DNA of 64,000 bases from JAWWOL01 sp033851545 (GTDB taxonomy: Bacteria; Actinomycetota; Actinomycetes; JAWWOL01): contig JAWWOO010000081.1 of assembly GCA_033851545.1 (NCBI GenBank), positions 138,055 through 202,054 of the forward strand, in the 5' to 3' direction. A program made the translations under genes and the position numbers. The first letter of the stretch is position 1, and each line of letters begins with the position of its first letter. Shown here one piece after another: positions 42,646-50,752 of the stretch. The notes beneath the pieces were generated by a model. It saw only the letters and a list, made by a program, of their open reading frames with translations. It had not been told where the DNA came from and did no database searches.

Positions 42646-43637
42646 AGAAACTCATCAATGGCGTCGACGACGTCGTCAATGACGCGTTGAGCGGTATCGC
42701 GGCGGCACACCCTAGCCTGGCCGTTGACGTCGCCAACAAGGTCATCACCCGGGCGGGCGGCCCGACCCCTGGCAAGGTCGGACTGATCTCCGGCGGCGGC
42801 TCGGGACATGAGCCGTTGCACGGTGGGTTCGTCGGGTTCGGCATGCTCGACGCGGCATGCGCCGGCGAGATTTTCACCAGCCCCGTTCCCGACCAGATGT
42901 TGGCTGCCACGAAGGCCGTTTCCGCCGGGGCGGGTGTGCTGCACATCGTGAAGAACTACACCGGCGACGTGCTGAACTTCCAGATGGCTGCCGAGCTGGC
43001 AACGGACGAGGGCATCGAGGTCGCGTCGGTGGTTATCAACGACGACGTGGCCGTGGAAGACAGCCTCTACACCGCCGGGCGGCGCGGCACCGGTGCCACG
43101 GTGCTTGTCGAGAAGATCGCGGGGGCCCTTGCCGAGCAGCGGGCGCCGCTGAAGTCGGTCCTCGACGTGGCTACCGAGGTCAACGAGCGCTCCCGCTCGT
43201 TCGGGATTGCGCTGAGCGCCTGCACCACCCCGGCCGTCGGCAGGCCGGGCTTCGACCTTCCCGATGACGAGGTCGAGATCGGTGTCGGCATCCACGGCGA
43301 ACCGGGCCGACGCCGCGCCAAGCTCGCGAGCTCGAGCGAGCTGGTCAACGTGGCGGTCTCAGCCATCAACGACGACCTGCCGCTCGTCGGCCAGGACCTG
43401 CTCGTGATGCTGAACGGTCTGGGCGGCACCCCGCTGGTGGAGCTCTATGTCGCCTACGACGACCTCGCCAAGCAGGTCGCCGCCCTGGGCGGCCGCATCA
43501 CCCGCCGGCTCGTCGGCAACTACATCACCAGCCTGGACATGGCCGGCTTCACGGTGACCGTCTGCCGGTTGACGGATGACCTGACCGGCCTGTGGGACGC
43601 GCCGGTCAACACGCCCGCACTGCGCTGGGGCATCTGA
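42642..43637 (+). CDS. dhaK: PTS-type dihydroxyacetone kinase, substrate-binding subunit DhaK (copy 2)
   Basis: 331 residues. His56 in GGGSGHEP, Lys104 and Asp109 in KNYTGD, and His218 in IHGEPGR match the active site of DhaK, as in copy 1, so both copies should be active. The middle of the protein (about 165-215) and the substrate-cap region differ more between the copies. The ATG overlaps the channel gene stop, and GAGGAGG lies 8-12 nt upstream. dhaL2 is not next to it but 4 kb upstream in the same cluster. The sugar used by this copy may differ from that of copy 1. Confidence 0.95.
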   Translation: MKKLINGVDDVVNDALSGIAAAHPSLAVDVANKVITRAGGPTPGKVGLISGGGSGHEPLHGGFVGFGMLDAACAGEIFTSPVPDQMLAATKAVSAGAGVLHIVKNYTGDVLNFQMAAELATDEGIEVASVVINDDVAVEDSLYTAGRRGTGATVLVEKIAGALAEQRAPLKSVLDVATEVNERSRSFGIALSACTTPAVGRPGFDLPDDEVEIGVGIHGEPGRRRAKLASSSELVNVAVSAINDDLPLVGQDLLVMLNGLGGTPLVELYVAYDDLAKQVAALGGRITRRLVGNYITSLDMAGFTVTVCRLTDDLTGLWDAPVNTPALRWGI

Positions 43638-43652
43638 CCGCACTGATCTCGC

Positions 43653-43707
43653 GTGGTGTGTGCGTCCCCGGGAGGTGCACTGACCCGGCCGGGGACGCAC
43701 ACACCAC
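43653..43707 (+). terminator. Strong 19-bp hairpin between dhaK2 and the HPr gene
   Basis: GTGGTGTGTGCGTCCCCGG (43653-43671) pairs perfectly with CCGGGGACGCACACACCAC (43689-43707); the loop is 17 nt. It starts 16 bp after the dhaK2 stop and ends 29 bp before the HPr start, whose AAGGAG is outside the stem. No T-run follows. It could partially terminate, protect the mRNA end, or set the HPr to DhaK ratio. Confidence 0.7.
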
Positions 43708-43736
43708 ACCCATCACGCCAAGGAGTGACAACAGTC

Positions 43737-44003
43737 ATGGCAAGGGCCACTGTTCGACTGACCAACCCGCACGGCCTGCACGCAAGGCCGGCCGCAATGT
43801 TCAGCATGACCGCGTCGGGCTTCGGCTGTGACGTTCGAGTGTCGAAGAACGGCAAGACCGTCAACGGCAAGTCGGTCATCAAGCTCATCAGCCTCGACTG
43901 CCGTACGGGCGACGAGATCACGATCACTACCAACGGCGACGACGAGGCTGCGGCACTCGAGCAGCTCTCCGTCGTGGTGCAGCAAGGGCTCAGCGACGAT
44001 TGA
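43737..44003 (+). CDS. HPr phosphocarrier protein of the second Dha system
   Basis: 88 residues, a complete HPr. The active His15 is in NPHGLHARPAAMF, and Ser46 in NGKSVIKLISL sits where HPr kinase acts in Firmicutes (probably only structural here). AAGGAG is 8-13 nt before the ATG; the upstream frame to 43653 covers the hairpin. It should relay phosphate from the EI at 38.6 kb to DhaM at 41.2 kb. It is the last gene of the channel-dhaK2 operon. Confidence 0.94.
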   Translation: MARATVRLTNPHGLHARPAAMFSMTASGFGCDVRVSKNGKTVNGKSVIKLISLDCRTGDEITITTNGDDEAAALEQLSVVVQQGLSDD

Positions 44004-44284
44004 CGACCGTCTGACGCGTCGGGCCCCCCAGGAACGCGGACCGGGGCGACGATCCGACGGTATTGTCGTCGATCACCGGCCTGGCATACGTGGTGGCGGC
44101 CGTGTCCCCCTTCGTTGTCCACGCGGCGAAGGGGAGCCGGAAAGACAGCCCGCCAAGCGTGTTCCAGGGCCTGGGGTTCCGGGCCGACCCGTGCGGGACT
44201 CCGCGGCAATGGTCGGGGAAATTCGCGGCGAGCAGTGGAAAGCGCGCTCGGACCGCTTGATCGTGGCATCCGCTCCTGCGACGG

Positions 44285-45640
44285 TCAGGGCGACTTCCAC
44301 GCGCTTTGCGCGTCTACACGGAAGACCACTTGGGCGCCTTGTTGCACCATGCTGACCCAGATGTTCGCGGTGACCGGCTTGGTCTGGTCTCGGGGCTCCA
44401 TGTCGAGGACGAGCACTCCCCGGCTCGACTTGATGGGTTCGGCAGCGAACCGGCCCGCCGGGGGATGTGCGCGCAGCCAGTTGAACAGGTCGTCGCGCTT
44501 GCCAGTGATGGTTCGAAAGATGGCCCGGTCGACCAGGGTGCCTGCGCCGGTGTAGCGCGGCCAGGGCGGGTGGCTCACCGGCCCTGTCTCGACTGCGTCC
44601 GGCAGGACGAGGAGGGTGCGTACGACGGCGTCACCGGCCCGCTGTGCCTGCACCCTGTTGTGCAACAGCAGCGTCTGGGCCGCCCGGCGGGTCGGCACTG
44701 GCCCCAACGGTGGGGTGCGCGGTATCGGAGTGATGGCGACACCGACGGCTGCGTACAGGTCAGGCGTCAGGTTCCTGGGACCGAAAAGGTAGGGCTGCGG
44801 CTGACTATCGGAGGTGACGTCGACGCCGCCGCAGCCGGAGAAGTACACGGTGAACACCACGTGGTGGCCACCGAACTCCATGGCGAGATGAGCCACCTCG
44901 CCGTCCTCCTCCGGGCAGCTTTGCGGTCCGGCGACGCCCACCGGTACGGCGTTGAGGTCGCTCACAATCCGCTGCAGCGCCTGTCCGGTAAGCACTCGGT
45001 GGGCGTGTCGGGGCTTCGGTGTGGTTTCTTGCGTTGCGGCGGCCGGCGGCGCGACGTAGTCCAGCGTCGCGGACGTCAGCGACACCGGGATCGTCTCGGC
45101 CGGGGTCCGACGGATGAGCCAGGTCGCGGTGGCGTCCAGACGCAGATCGACATGGTCGCCGTGTTGCTCATGCCTGATTTGGAGGCTGGCCACCGTCGGG
45201 CCCGCGGGGGCGAACTGGGCCCAGTTCACCGTACTGATGCTGCCGCTGTTGATCACCCCCGCCCCCGGCGAGAAGCCAGCCGGGGGGTGCACCTTGAGGA
45301 AGGCAGTGAAGGCACTGTCCGAGCCGGGCAGCGACCACCACTGCGAGTAGGCGACAAGGTTGCTCTGCGGGTCGTCGCTAGGTCCGCCGGCAAGGTCAGC
45401 ATCCGGTGACGCCGTCAACTGCACTGCGCCCGAGGGCAGCGGGATCAACTCCAGGACGGCCACCGCCTTCGCCCGAGCAGCAGCGATGGAGTAGACGTCA
45501 CCCATGTCAGATGACGCTGGTGTCCGCGTCACATCAGAAGTGGGGACACCCGGTGCCGCTTGCGCGGCAACGCCACTGGCTCGACATCCCGCCGCGCCCA
45601 ACAGCAGAACAGCAACCATCCCGACGCGGTGGGCAGCCAT
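44285..45640 (-). CDS. Predicted lipoprotein of unknown function
   Basis: About 451 residues from the ATG at 45640 (MAAHRVGMVAVLLLGAAGC). The lipobox LGAAGC predicts a lipid-anchored, exported protein. The body contains two related beta-rich segments with HPPAGF/HPPAGR (near residues 120 and 410) and WAQFAPAGPTVASLQIRHEQ resembling NIWVSMVQQGAQVVFRVDAQ, which suggests an internal duplication. No enzyme motif is seen. The frame runs on to 45760, so the start is uncertain. It is convergent with the HPr gene. Confidence 0.7.
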   Translation of the reverse strand: MAAHRVGMVAVLLLGAAGCRASGVAAQAAPGVPTSDVTRTPASSDMGDVYSIAAARAKAVAVLELIPLPSGAVQLTASPDADLAGGPSDDPQSNLVAYSQWWSLPGSDSAFTAFLKVHPPAGFSPGAGVINSGSISTVNWAQFAPAGPTVASLQIRHEQHGDHVDLRLDATATWLIRRTPAETIPVSLTSATLDYVAPPAAATQETTPKPRHAHRVLTGQALQRIVSDLNAVPVGVAGPQSCPEEDGEVAHLAMEFGGHHVVFTVYFSGCGGVDVTSDSQPQPYLFGPRNLTPDLYAAVGVAITPIPRTPPLGPVPTRRAAQTLLLHNRVQAQRAGDAVVRTLLVLPDAVETGPVSHPPWPRYTGAGTLVDRAIFRTITGKRDDLFNWLRAHPPAGRFAAEPIKSSRGVLVLDMEPRDQTKPVTANIWVSMVQQGAQVVFRVDAQSAWKSP

Positions 45641-45813
45641 CACACGCGATAACAGTGGCGCCCACCTGGTCACAGGCGGCAACGTATCCCCGGCTTCCAT
45701 GCGGATGTGACGCGTTCGGGAAGCCGACGGTTCCCGAAAGCCGAACGGGCCGCCGAACACCGCTGCGGCGATCAGGACCGTCAGCCCGGGTCCTCCCGCT
45801 GATCGACTGTCGG

Positions 45814-45999
45814 ATGTCGCCCAGCGGTTTGGTGTTTACGGTCCCGGGCCCACCAGCCGCACTGGCCTTGCCAGTCGCCGGGTGGGAGTTTCCCCTCGGC
45901 GTGTGGCTGACCGTCAAAGGCTTCAAGCCAACGGGGCTGGCCTCCCTGAACGCAGCGCCCGCCCCCGCCCATCGCGCGGTCCCCGTCACCGTCGCCTGA
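45814..45999 (+). pseudogene. Fragment of a DUF4386-like membrane protein gene (C-terminus)
   Basis: The last 61 codons read LVFTVPGPPAALALPVAGWE and then FPLGVWLTVKGFKPTGLASL before a stop. The WE-SLG-WL-VKGFKP pattern is the usual C-terminus of DUF4386 membrane proteins (normally about 220 residues with six or seven helices). The rest of the protein is missing upstream. A good terminator follows, which supports a once-real gene end. Confidence 0.5.
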
Positions 46000-46030
46000 G
46001 CATCCCCGGCATAGCCCAGGTGGACCACGG

Positions 46031-46058
46031 GCGGCTCACCCCTCCAAGGGTGGGCCGC
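46031..46058 (+). terminator. Intrinsic terminator after the DUF4386 fragment
   Basis: An 11-bp stem (GCGGCTCACCC at 46031-46041 with GGGTGGGCCGC at 46048-46058, one G-U pair), a 6-nt loop and a T-rich tail (TCTCCTCTTT). This is the best-formed intrinsic terminator in the window on the plus strand. Confidence 0.7.
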
Positions 46059-46217
46059 TCTCCTCTTTCCGGCACGGTCTACCTGACGGCACGCTCTGCC
46101 TGACGGCCGGAGGTCGGCCCTGTCAACCTGCTCCAACCCAGGGGTTGCTAAGCGGAGTTGCCCACCCGAGACGGCTGAAGGCCAGCAATGTCAACCAACA
46201 CTGGCCCCACCCGTGCG

Positions 46218-46829
46218 TCAGGCGCCGGGGCTGTGCTTGAAGATCTCGTTGGCTTCGCGGAGACCGTAGTAGACCAGGACGTAGCCGGTGGCGGGGTCGG
46301 CCCACCACCAGCCCAGGGTGGTGTTCAGCACCAGACCGGTCAGGACAGCGACGGCGAGCAGTCCGTCGACCATGGTGACCTTGCCTTCGGTGATCAGCAC
46401 GGGGTTGTTCAGTGCCCGTCCGGTGCGGGCCTTCCCGGCGGCCAGGGCGAACATCACCGCGGCAGTGATCGCAGTCCAGACGATGCCGAGTGGGCTGTGT
46501 CGCGGGTGGTAGCCGGCGATGAGCGACCACGTCGACTGGATGGTGAGGTAGGCGGCGAGCCCGAGAAATGCTGCCCCGATGAGGCGCAGGGCCCGGCGTT
46601 GTCGATCCTCGCCTGTCCCGGCGAGTTCCCAGAGCACCACGGTGCTGGCGCCGATCTCGATCAGGGAGTCCAGGGCGAACCCGCCAAGAGCGACCGAGCG
46701 GGCGGTTATGGCTGCGATGCCAAGGACGACGATCCCGAGGACGTTCCAGGCCAGCGTCGCTGCCTCGAGGAGACGCCCGCGGCGGAGCAGCCCGGAGTGG
46801 GAGAGCGACGTTGTGACGGTCGACATCAT
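46218..46829 (-). CDS. Cation-diffusion-facilitator-like membrane protein
   Basis: 203 residues with about five or six hydrophobic segments. The order of segments (LEAATLAWNVLGIVVLGIAA; FALDSLIEIGASTVVLWEL; LITEGKVTMVDGLLAVAVLT; WWWADPATGYVLVYYGLREA) follows the CDF transmembrane domain. The zinc-site histidines of true CDF exporters are replaced (DSLIE and EGKVTMVD in place of HxxxD), and the cytosolic C-terminal domain is absent. The transported ion, if any, is uncertain. The start is ATG 46829 or the next codon. Confidence 0.75.
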   Translation of the reverse strand: MMSTVTTSLSHSGLLRRGRLLEAATLAWNVLGIVVLGIAAITARSVALGGFALDSLIEIGASTVVLWELAGTGEDRQRRALRLIGAAFLGLAAYLTIQSTWSLIAGYHPRHSPLGIVWTAITAAVMFALAAGKARTGRALNNPVLITEGKVTMVDGLLAVAVLTGLVLNTTLGWWWADPATGYVLVYYGLREANEIFKHSPGA

Positions 46830-46905
46830 TCAAACATTGTGCTGGCCGTCGGCAGGCCCCCACGCGAGAAGCACCGGGGGTAGGCCCGTCGGGTGCCGCC
46901 ATGCA

Positions 46906-48771
46906 TCAGGAGACGTCGACCGCGTCAAGCTCCGTGTAGAAGGTGACCTTCGTGAACGTCACTGTGTTGGCACCCTTGTGCAGCAAGACGCGGTACGTGG
47001 CCGTCTGCCAGTTGCCCCACGTCGTGTTGCGGAACGTCATTACCCCAGCGTCGCTGCCGTCGACGGTGACCCTGTCCGTCGCCGAGACCGGGTAACCGCT
47101 GCGGTCCAGTGACCCGTTGTCGTAACGCACGGCGAGCGTGGCCGGGCCGGCCGCAGCCGCGGTGACGGTCAGCGTGACCGAGCTGTCCGGGTTGTCCAGG
47201 TACCCCACCTTCGCGCCGCCGGACGCCGTCGGGTCGGCCACCACACGGGCGTCGGTGACAACGCCGTTCTCCGCCTCGTACCGCACCCCAGACGAGGTGT
47301 CGGCCGGCGGGCCCTTGGGGGTCTGGTCCAGGTGGCTGGAGTAGAGGTCCAACGCGTCGATCTCGGAATACCACGTCAGCTTCGTCAGCGTGACCGTGTT
47401 CCAGCCCTTGACCAGGTTCAGTCCGACCTCGACCATCTGCCAGTTGTCCCAGGCCGTGTTGGGCAGCGTGACGGTGCCCATGGAGCTGCCGTTGACGGCG
47501 AGCGCGTCGGTTGCGGCGACGCCGTTGCCACTGGCGTCGCGCGAGCCGTTGGCGTAGCGGACCCCGAGCGTTTCCGGGCCGGACTTATCGGCGTACAGCC
47601 GCACTGTCACGGAGCTGTCCGGGTTGTCCATGCCGCCGACCTTCGCCTCACCGGAGGCGCTGTCGTCTGGAACGGCCCGTGCGTCGGTCAGGGCGCCGTC
47701 CTCGGCCTGGTACCGGCGATCCGCCGCATCCACCTGCGGGACGCCGGCCGCCGACCAGCTCAACGTGCTGACGTACATCGCGCGGTAGCTGTATGTCGGG
47801 TCCCAGCCGTGGAAGGCGAGGAAGCTCGCCCCGTCCGGGTTGGTGACGACGTCCTCGCCGCCGGGGCCGATGACCGTGCCGTGGAACAGATCGGTCGTCA
47901 TCAGCTCGGTCCTCGACTTCGTGTACGGCCCGGTGATCCTGCTCGCACTCGCCCAGCCAGTGCGGTAGTTGCCGCCGCCGAAGTCGTTCGCCGAGTAGAA
48001 CAGGTAGTACCTGCCGCCGTGCTTCATCAGTGTCGGTGCCTCGACGACCGCGCCCTCGAACCGCTGGTCGTTGCGGATGAGCTCGGTCGGGGGGCTGGTG
48101 AGCGTGCGGCCGTCCGCCGACATGGTCTGGATGTTGATCGTTGCGGGCAGCTGGCAGCAGTTGCCGTCGGACTTCCACAGCAGGTAGAGCTGGCCGTTCT
48201 CCGAGTAGGTGGCCGCGTCGATCGCGCCCCCGAGGAACGCGGTCCCGCGCGCACCGTCCGGGCACACCAGCGGGTCGGTGCCTACCGGCACGAACGGACC
48301 GTCCGGCGAGGTCGAGAACGCGAGGCCGATGCACTGGTATGACGCGAGCTTGTCCCGCGCGGTGTAGTAGAGGTTGAAACCGCCAGGAACCGCCGTCACC
48401 TCCGGCGCCCAGACGCAGTGGTCCGTCGCGCCACCCGGCGGGAAGCTGCATGGGCCGACCCAGGAACCCAGCGCCGGCAGCACGTCGGGCTCGGTCGTCC
48501 AGTGGGTCAGGTCGGTGGATACCTCATGCTGGATGTTCTGCCCGCCCGAGTTCGTCGCGTACGCGTGGTACACGCCACCGACCAGCAGGATGTCGGGGTC
48601 GGCGAAGTTCGAGTCGATCACCGGCGCGACGGGCTGAGTACGCGGCTGGTTCAGCGACTGCCCGTTGGCCAAGGCCGACGCGGGGCTGGCCGTCAGGGCC
48701 AGGACGAGCAACCCGGACGCGAGAGCGGCCACGCCGAATCTGCCGCGGGCGAGGGAAGACATGAAGGCCAT
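46906..48771 (-). CDS. Secreted glycoside hydrolase family 43-like enzyme with two C-terminal CBM-like repeats
   Basis: 621 residues. The signal peptide (MAFMSSLARGRFGVAALASG, then LLVLALTASPASA) is followed by a five-bladed-propeller type catalytic domain (about 45-345). It shows NFADPDILLVGG (57-60 ADPD, likely catalytic Asp), CVWAPEVTAVPGGFNLYYTA, and EAPTLMKHGGRYYLFYSAN with the likely catalytic Glu. Two related modules follow at about 352-485 (YQAEDGALTDARAV) and 496-621 (YEAENGVVTDARVV), CBM6/35-like. The family acts on arabinan, xylan or similar. ATG 48771 has GAGAGG 4 nt upstream. The 4-Cys cluster (DGNCCQLP, PCSFPP) suggests disulfides. Confidence 0.85.
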   Translation of the reverse strand: MAFMSSLARGRFGVAALASGLLVLALTASPASALANGQSLNQPRTQPVAPVIDSNFADPDILLVGGVYHAYATNSGGQNIQHEVSTDLTHWTTEPDVLPALGSWVGPCSFPPGGATDHCVWAPEVTAVPGGFNLYYTARDKLASYQCIGLAFSTSPDGPFVPVGTDPLVCPDGARGTAFLGGAIDAATYSENGQLYLLWKSDGNCCQLPATINIQTMSADGRTLTSPPTELIRNDQRFEGAVVEAPTLMKHGGRYYLFYSANDFGGGNYRTGWASASRITGPYTKSRTELMTTDLFHGTVIGPGGEDVVTNPDGASFLAFHGWDPTYSYRAMYVSTLSWSAAGVPQVDAADRRYQAEDGALTDARAVPDDSASGEAKVGGMDNPDSSVTVRLYADKSGPETLGVRYANGSRDASGNGVAATDALAVNGSSMGTVTLPNTAWDNWQMVEVGLNLVKGWNTVTLTKLTWYSEIDALDLYSSHLDQTPKGPPADTSSGVRYEAENGVVTDARVVADPTASGGAKVGYLDNPDSSVTLTVTAAAAGPATLAVRYDNGSLDRSGYPVSATDRVTVDGSDAGVMTFRNTTWGNWQTATYRVLLHKGANTVTFTKVTFYTELDAVDVS

Positions 48772-49116
48772 GGTGCCTCTCGACAGGGGAGCCAGGTTTC
48801 GACGGGATTGTCCGATTGTGCGACCGGAAATGCGCATCTGCAACCGCGGCTGGCGGTGAGATGTGTCCAGTACGTCGCTCACCGGCCCGCCAATGATCAG
48901 AAGTGGACACCGGGACCCGCCGCCCTGCACTCCTGCTCCCGCTCGGCGGCCGACCACGCGCAGAGCACCGGGCCACCAAAGCGCCGGCCGGTCGGCCACC
49001 GACCAGGCCACCGATGTTCGGTACGCGATACGGGGCCGGAGTCGGTCGTGTGCCGGAACCGACCCGGGCCTCGGAGGCAAGCACCGGCCTGGTCAGGTAG
49101 GAAGAGACCCTGGTCT
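48772..49116. other. 345-bp intergenic region between the family 43 enzyme and an ECF sigma gene
   Basis: I see no gene. The left part should hold the promoter of the glycosidase gene (transcribed leftward). Around 48860-48910 there is a GTGTCC...GGACAC imperfect inverted repeat about 45 bp apart that recalls insertion-sequence ends, but no transposase is present. Confidence 0.4.
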
Positions 49117-50385
49117 TCAGGGATCTGACAGGAGGCGCGCTTGGCCGGTCAGGAAGTTGCGCTCGGCTTCGGTCGGTGCGAGCGACGCTGCCGTGGTGTA
49201 GGCGTTGACGGCCTCGTCGGGACGGTGCAAGCGTCGCAGCAGGTCGGCGCGGGTGGCGTGGAACGGGTGGTAGCTGCCGAGCTCGAGGTCATCGACCAGG
49301 GCGAGCGCGGCGGCGGGGCCGGCGACCTCGCCGACGGCGATGGCTCGGTTCAGCGCGACGACTGGGGTCGGCGCGACGATGAGGAGTTGATCGTAGAGCG
49401 CGATGATCTGGGACCAGTCGGTTCCCTGGACCGATTCGGCGTCGGAGTGCACCGCATTGATGGCGGCCTGGAGTTGGTAGGGGCCGGGCTGGTTGCCGCG
49501 CAGGCAGGCCTGCATGATCGCCTGGCCTTCGGCGATTATCGCGTGCTCCCACCGGCTGCGGTCTTGATCGCGCAGCAGGACGAGGGAGCCATCGTCGGCA
49601 ACGCGGCTCGGGCGTCTGGACTCGGTCAGGAGCAGCAGCGCCAGCAGGCCTGCGACTTCCGGCTCGTGAGGCATGAGGGCGGCCAGTAGCCGGGCGAGCC
49701 GTATCGCCTCGCCGCACACGTCGGCATCGGGGTCCGGCCCCGCCGCCAGGTTGTCGGCACCGGTGTTGTAGATGAGGTAGATCACCGCCAGCACGGACCG
49801 CAGGCGTCGCGGAAGTTCGTGGTCGGCCGGCACCCGGTAAGGGATCCGCGCCGCCTTGATCTTGCGTTTGGCGCGGACCAGGCGTTGGGCCATGGTGGGT
49901 TCGGCGACGAGGAAGGCGCGGGCCACCTCGTCGGTGGACAGTCCGCCGAGCAGTCGCAGGGTGAGTGCCACCTGCGCATCGGTGGACAGCGCTGGATGGC
50001 AGCAGGTGAAGATCAGACGCAACCGATCGTCCTGCACGGATCCCACCTCCTCAGGCCCGGGTCTGTCTTCTCCGCGCGTCAGCACCGCGACTTCGCGGAG
50101 CAGCTCCCGCCCTCGCGACTCGCGGCGCAGCCGATCGATAGCGCAGTTGCGGGACGTCGTGGTGATCCAGCCGCCCGGGTTGGGTGGGAGGCCGCCGCCC
50201 GGCCACCTGCGCAGCGCGAGTGCGAACGCCTCCTGGACCGCGTCTTCGGCAGTATCGATGTCGCCGAAGAAGCGGACCAGGGTGGCCACCGATCGCCCGG
50301 AGGCCTCGCGGAAGATCCGGCCGACCTCGGCCTCGTCGATCCCCGGTCCGGCCTTGGCATCGGGTCCGGCGTTCGCGTCGGGCAC
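49117..50385 (-). CDS. ECF sigma factor with long C-terminal domain (ECF42 type)
   Basis: 422 residues. Sigma region 2 (SVATLVRFFGDIDTAEDAVQ, then EAFALALRRWP) and region 4 (LTLRLLGGLSTDEVARAFLV, then EPTMAQRLVRAKRKI) occupy the first half. A helical, TPR-like C-terminal domain of about 230 residues (DUF6596 type) ends in PTEAERNFLTGQARLL. This is the ECF42 group, which lacks a classical anti-sigma factor and is encoded with YCII/DGPF proteins, as here: its GTG start lies 4 bp after the stop of the YCII gene. The C-terminal domain is thought to control activity. Confidence 0.92.
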   Translation of the reverse strand: MPDANAGPDAKAGPGIDEAEVGRIFREASGRSVATLVRFFGDIDTAEDAVQEAFALALRRWPGGGLPPNPGGWITTTSRNCAIDRLRRESRGRELLREVAVLTRGEDRPGPEEVGSVQDDRLRLIFTCCHPALSTDAQVALTLRLLGGLSTDEVARAFLVAEPTMAQRLVRAKRKIKAARIPYRVPADHELPRRLRSVLAVIYLIYNTGADNLAAGPDPDADVCGEAIRLARLLAALMPHEPEVAGLLALLLLTESRRPSRVADDGSLVLLRDQDRSRWEHAIIAEGQAIMQACLRGNQPGPYQLQAAINAVHSDAESVQGTDWSQIIALYDQLLIVAPTPVVALNRAIAVGEVAGPAAALALVDDLELGSYHPFHATRADLLRRLHRPDEAVNAYTTAASLAPTEAERNFLTGQARLLSDP

Positions 50386-50389
50386 GATC

Positions 50390-50752
50390 TCAGGCTCCGG
50401 GTTCGTCCCAGAACGGGCGCACTTCGATCGGCGCCCCGATGATGGCACTGGTCTTGGACGCCCAGCCCAGTGCCGCGTCGAGGTCCTCGGCCTCGACGAT
50501 GTAGAAGCCACCGAGATGCTCCTTGGCCTCCACAAAAGGACCGTCGGTGGTCATTGCCTCCCCGCCCGACATGCGCACGACGGTAGCCGTCTCAGGTTCG
50601 GTCAAGCGACCGCCGAAGACCCACGCGCCCGCCGACTTCATTTCCTCCTGTAGGGCGTAGACCTGCTGCATGGATTGCTGCATCTGCTCGGATGTCATCG
50701 GATCGCGGACCTCACCGGCGACAGAGTGGACCGACAAGAGATACTGCGTCAT
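50390..50752 (-). CDS. YCII-related DGPF-domain protein
   Basis: 120 residues, a small ferredoxin-like-fold protein. The name-giving motif appears in AMTTDGPFVEAKEHLGGFYI, and DLDAALGWASK is also typical. It is the first gene of a two-gene operon with the ECF42 sigma factor, the standard pairing for this group. GAGGAG lies 8-13 nt before the ATG at 50752; the frame to 50794 adds an unlikely leader. The biochemical role is unknown. Confidence 0.92.
   Translation of the reverse strand: MTQYLLSVHSVAGEVRDPMTSEQMQQSMQQVYALQEEMKSAGAWVFGGRLTEPETATVVRMSGGEAMTTDGPFVEAKEHLGGFYIVEAEDLDAALGWASKTSAIIGAPIEVRPFWDEPGA

Larger units (their letters stand above)
45641..46217. other. 577-bp region with a gene fragment and terminator
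   Basis: There is no intact gene. It holds the possible start region of the lipoprotein gene, a DUF4386-like fragment (45814-45999) and a terminator hairpin (46031-46058). A 200-codon minus-strand frame across it (45534-46136) looks like a shadow. Confidence 0.55.

Noticed and set aside
44004..44284. Possible small gene (44063-44260) between HPr and the lipoprotein
   Set aside because: The 65-codon frame has no ribosome binding site and no family resemblance. I see nothing else in this spacer.
45534..46136. 200-codon minus-strand frame after the lipoprotein start
   Set aside because: There is no recognisable family, no good start site, and it runs across a terminator hairpin and a better fragment on the other strand.
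48860..48910. GTGTCC ... GGACAC sequence resembling insertion-sequence ends
   Set aside because: The inverted match is short and imperfect. No transposase, target duplication or second end can be seen.
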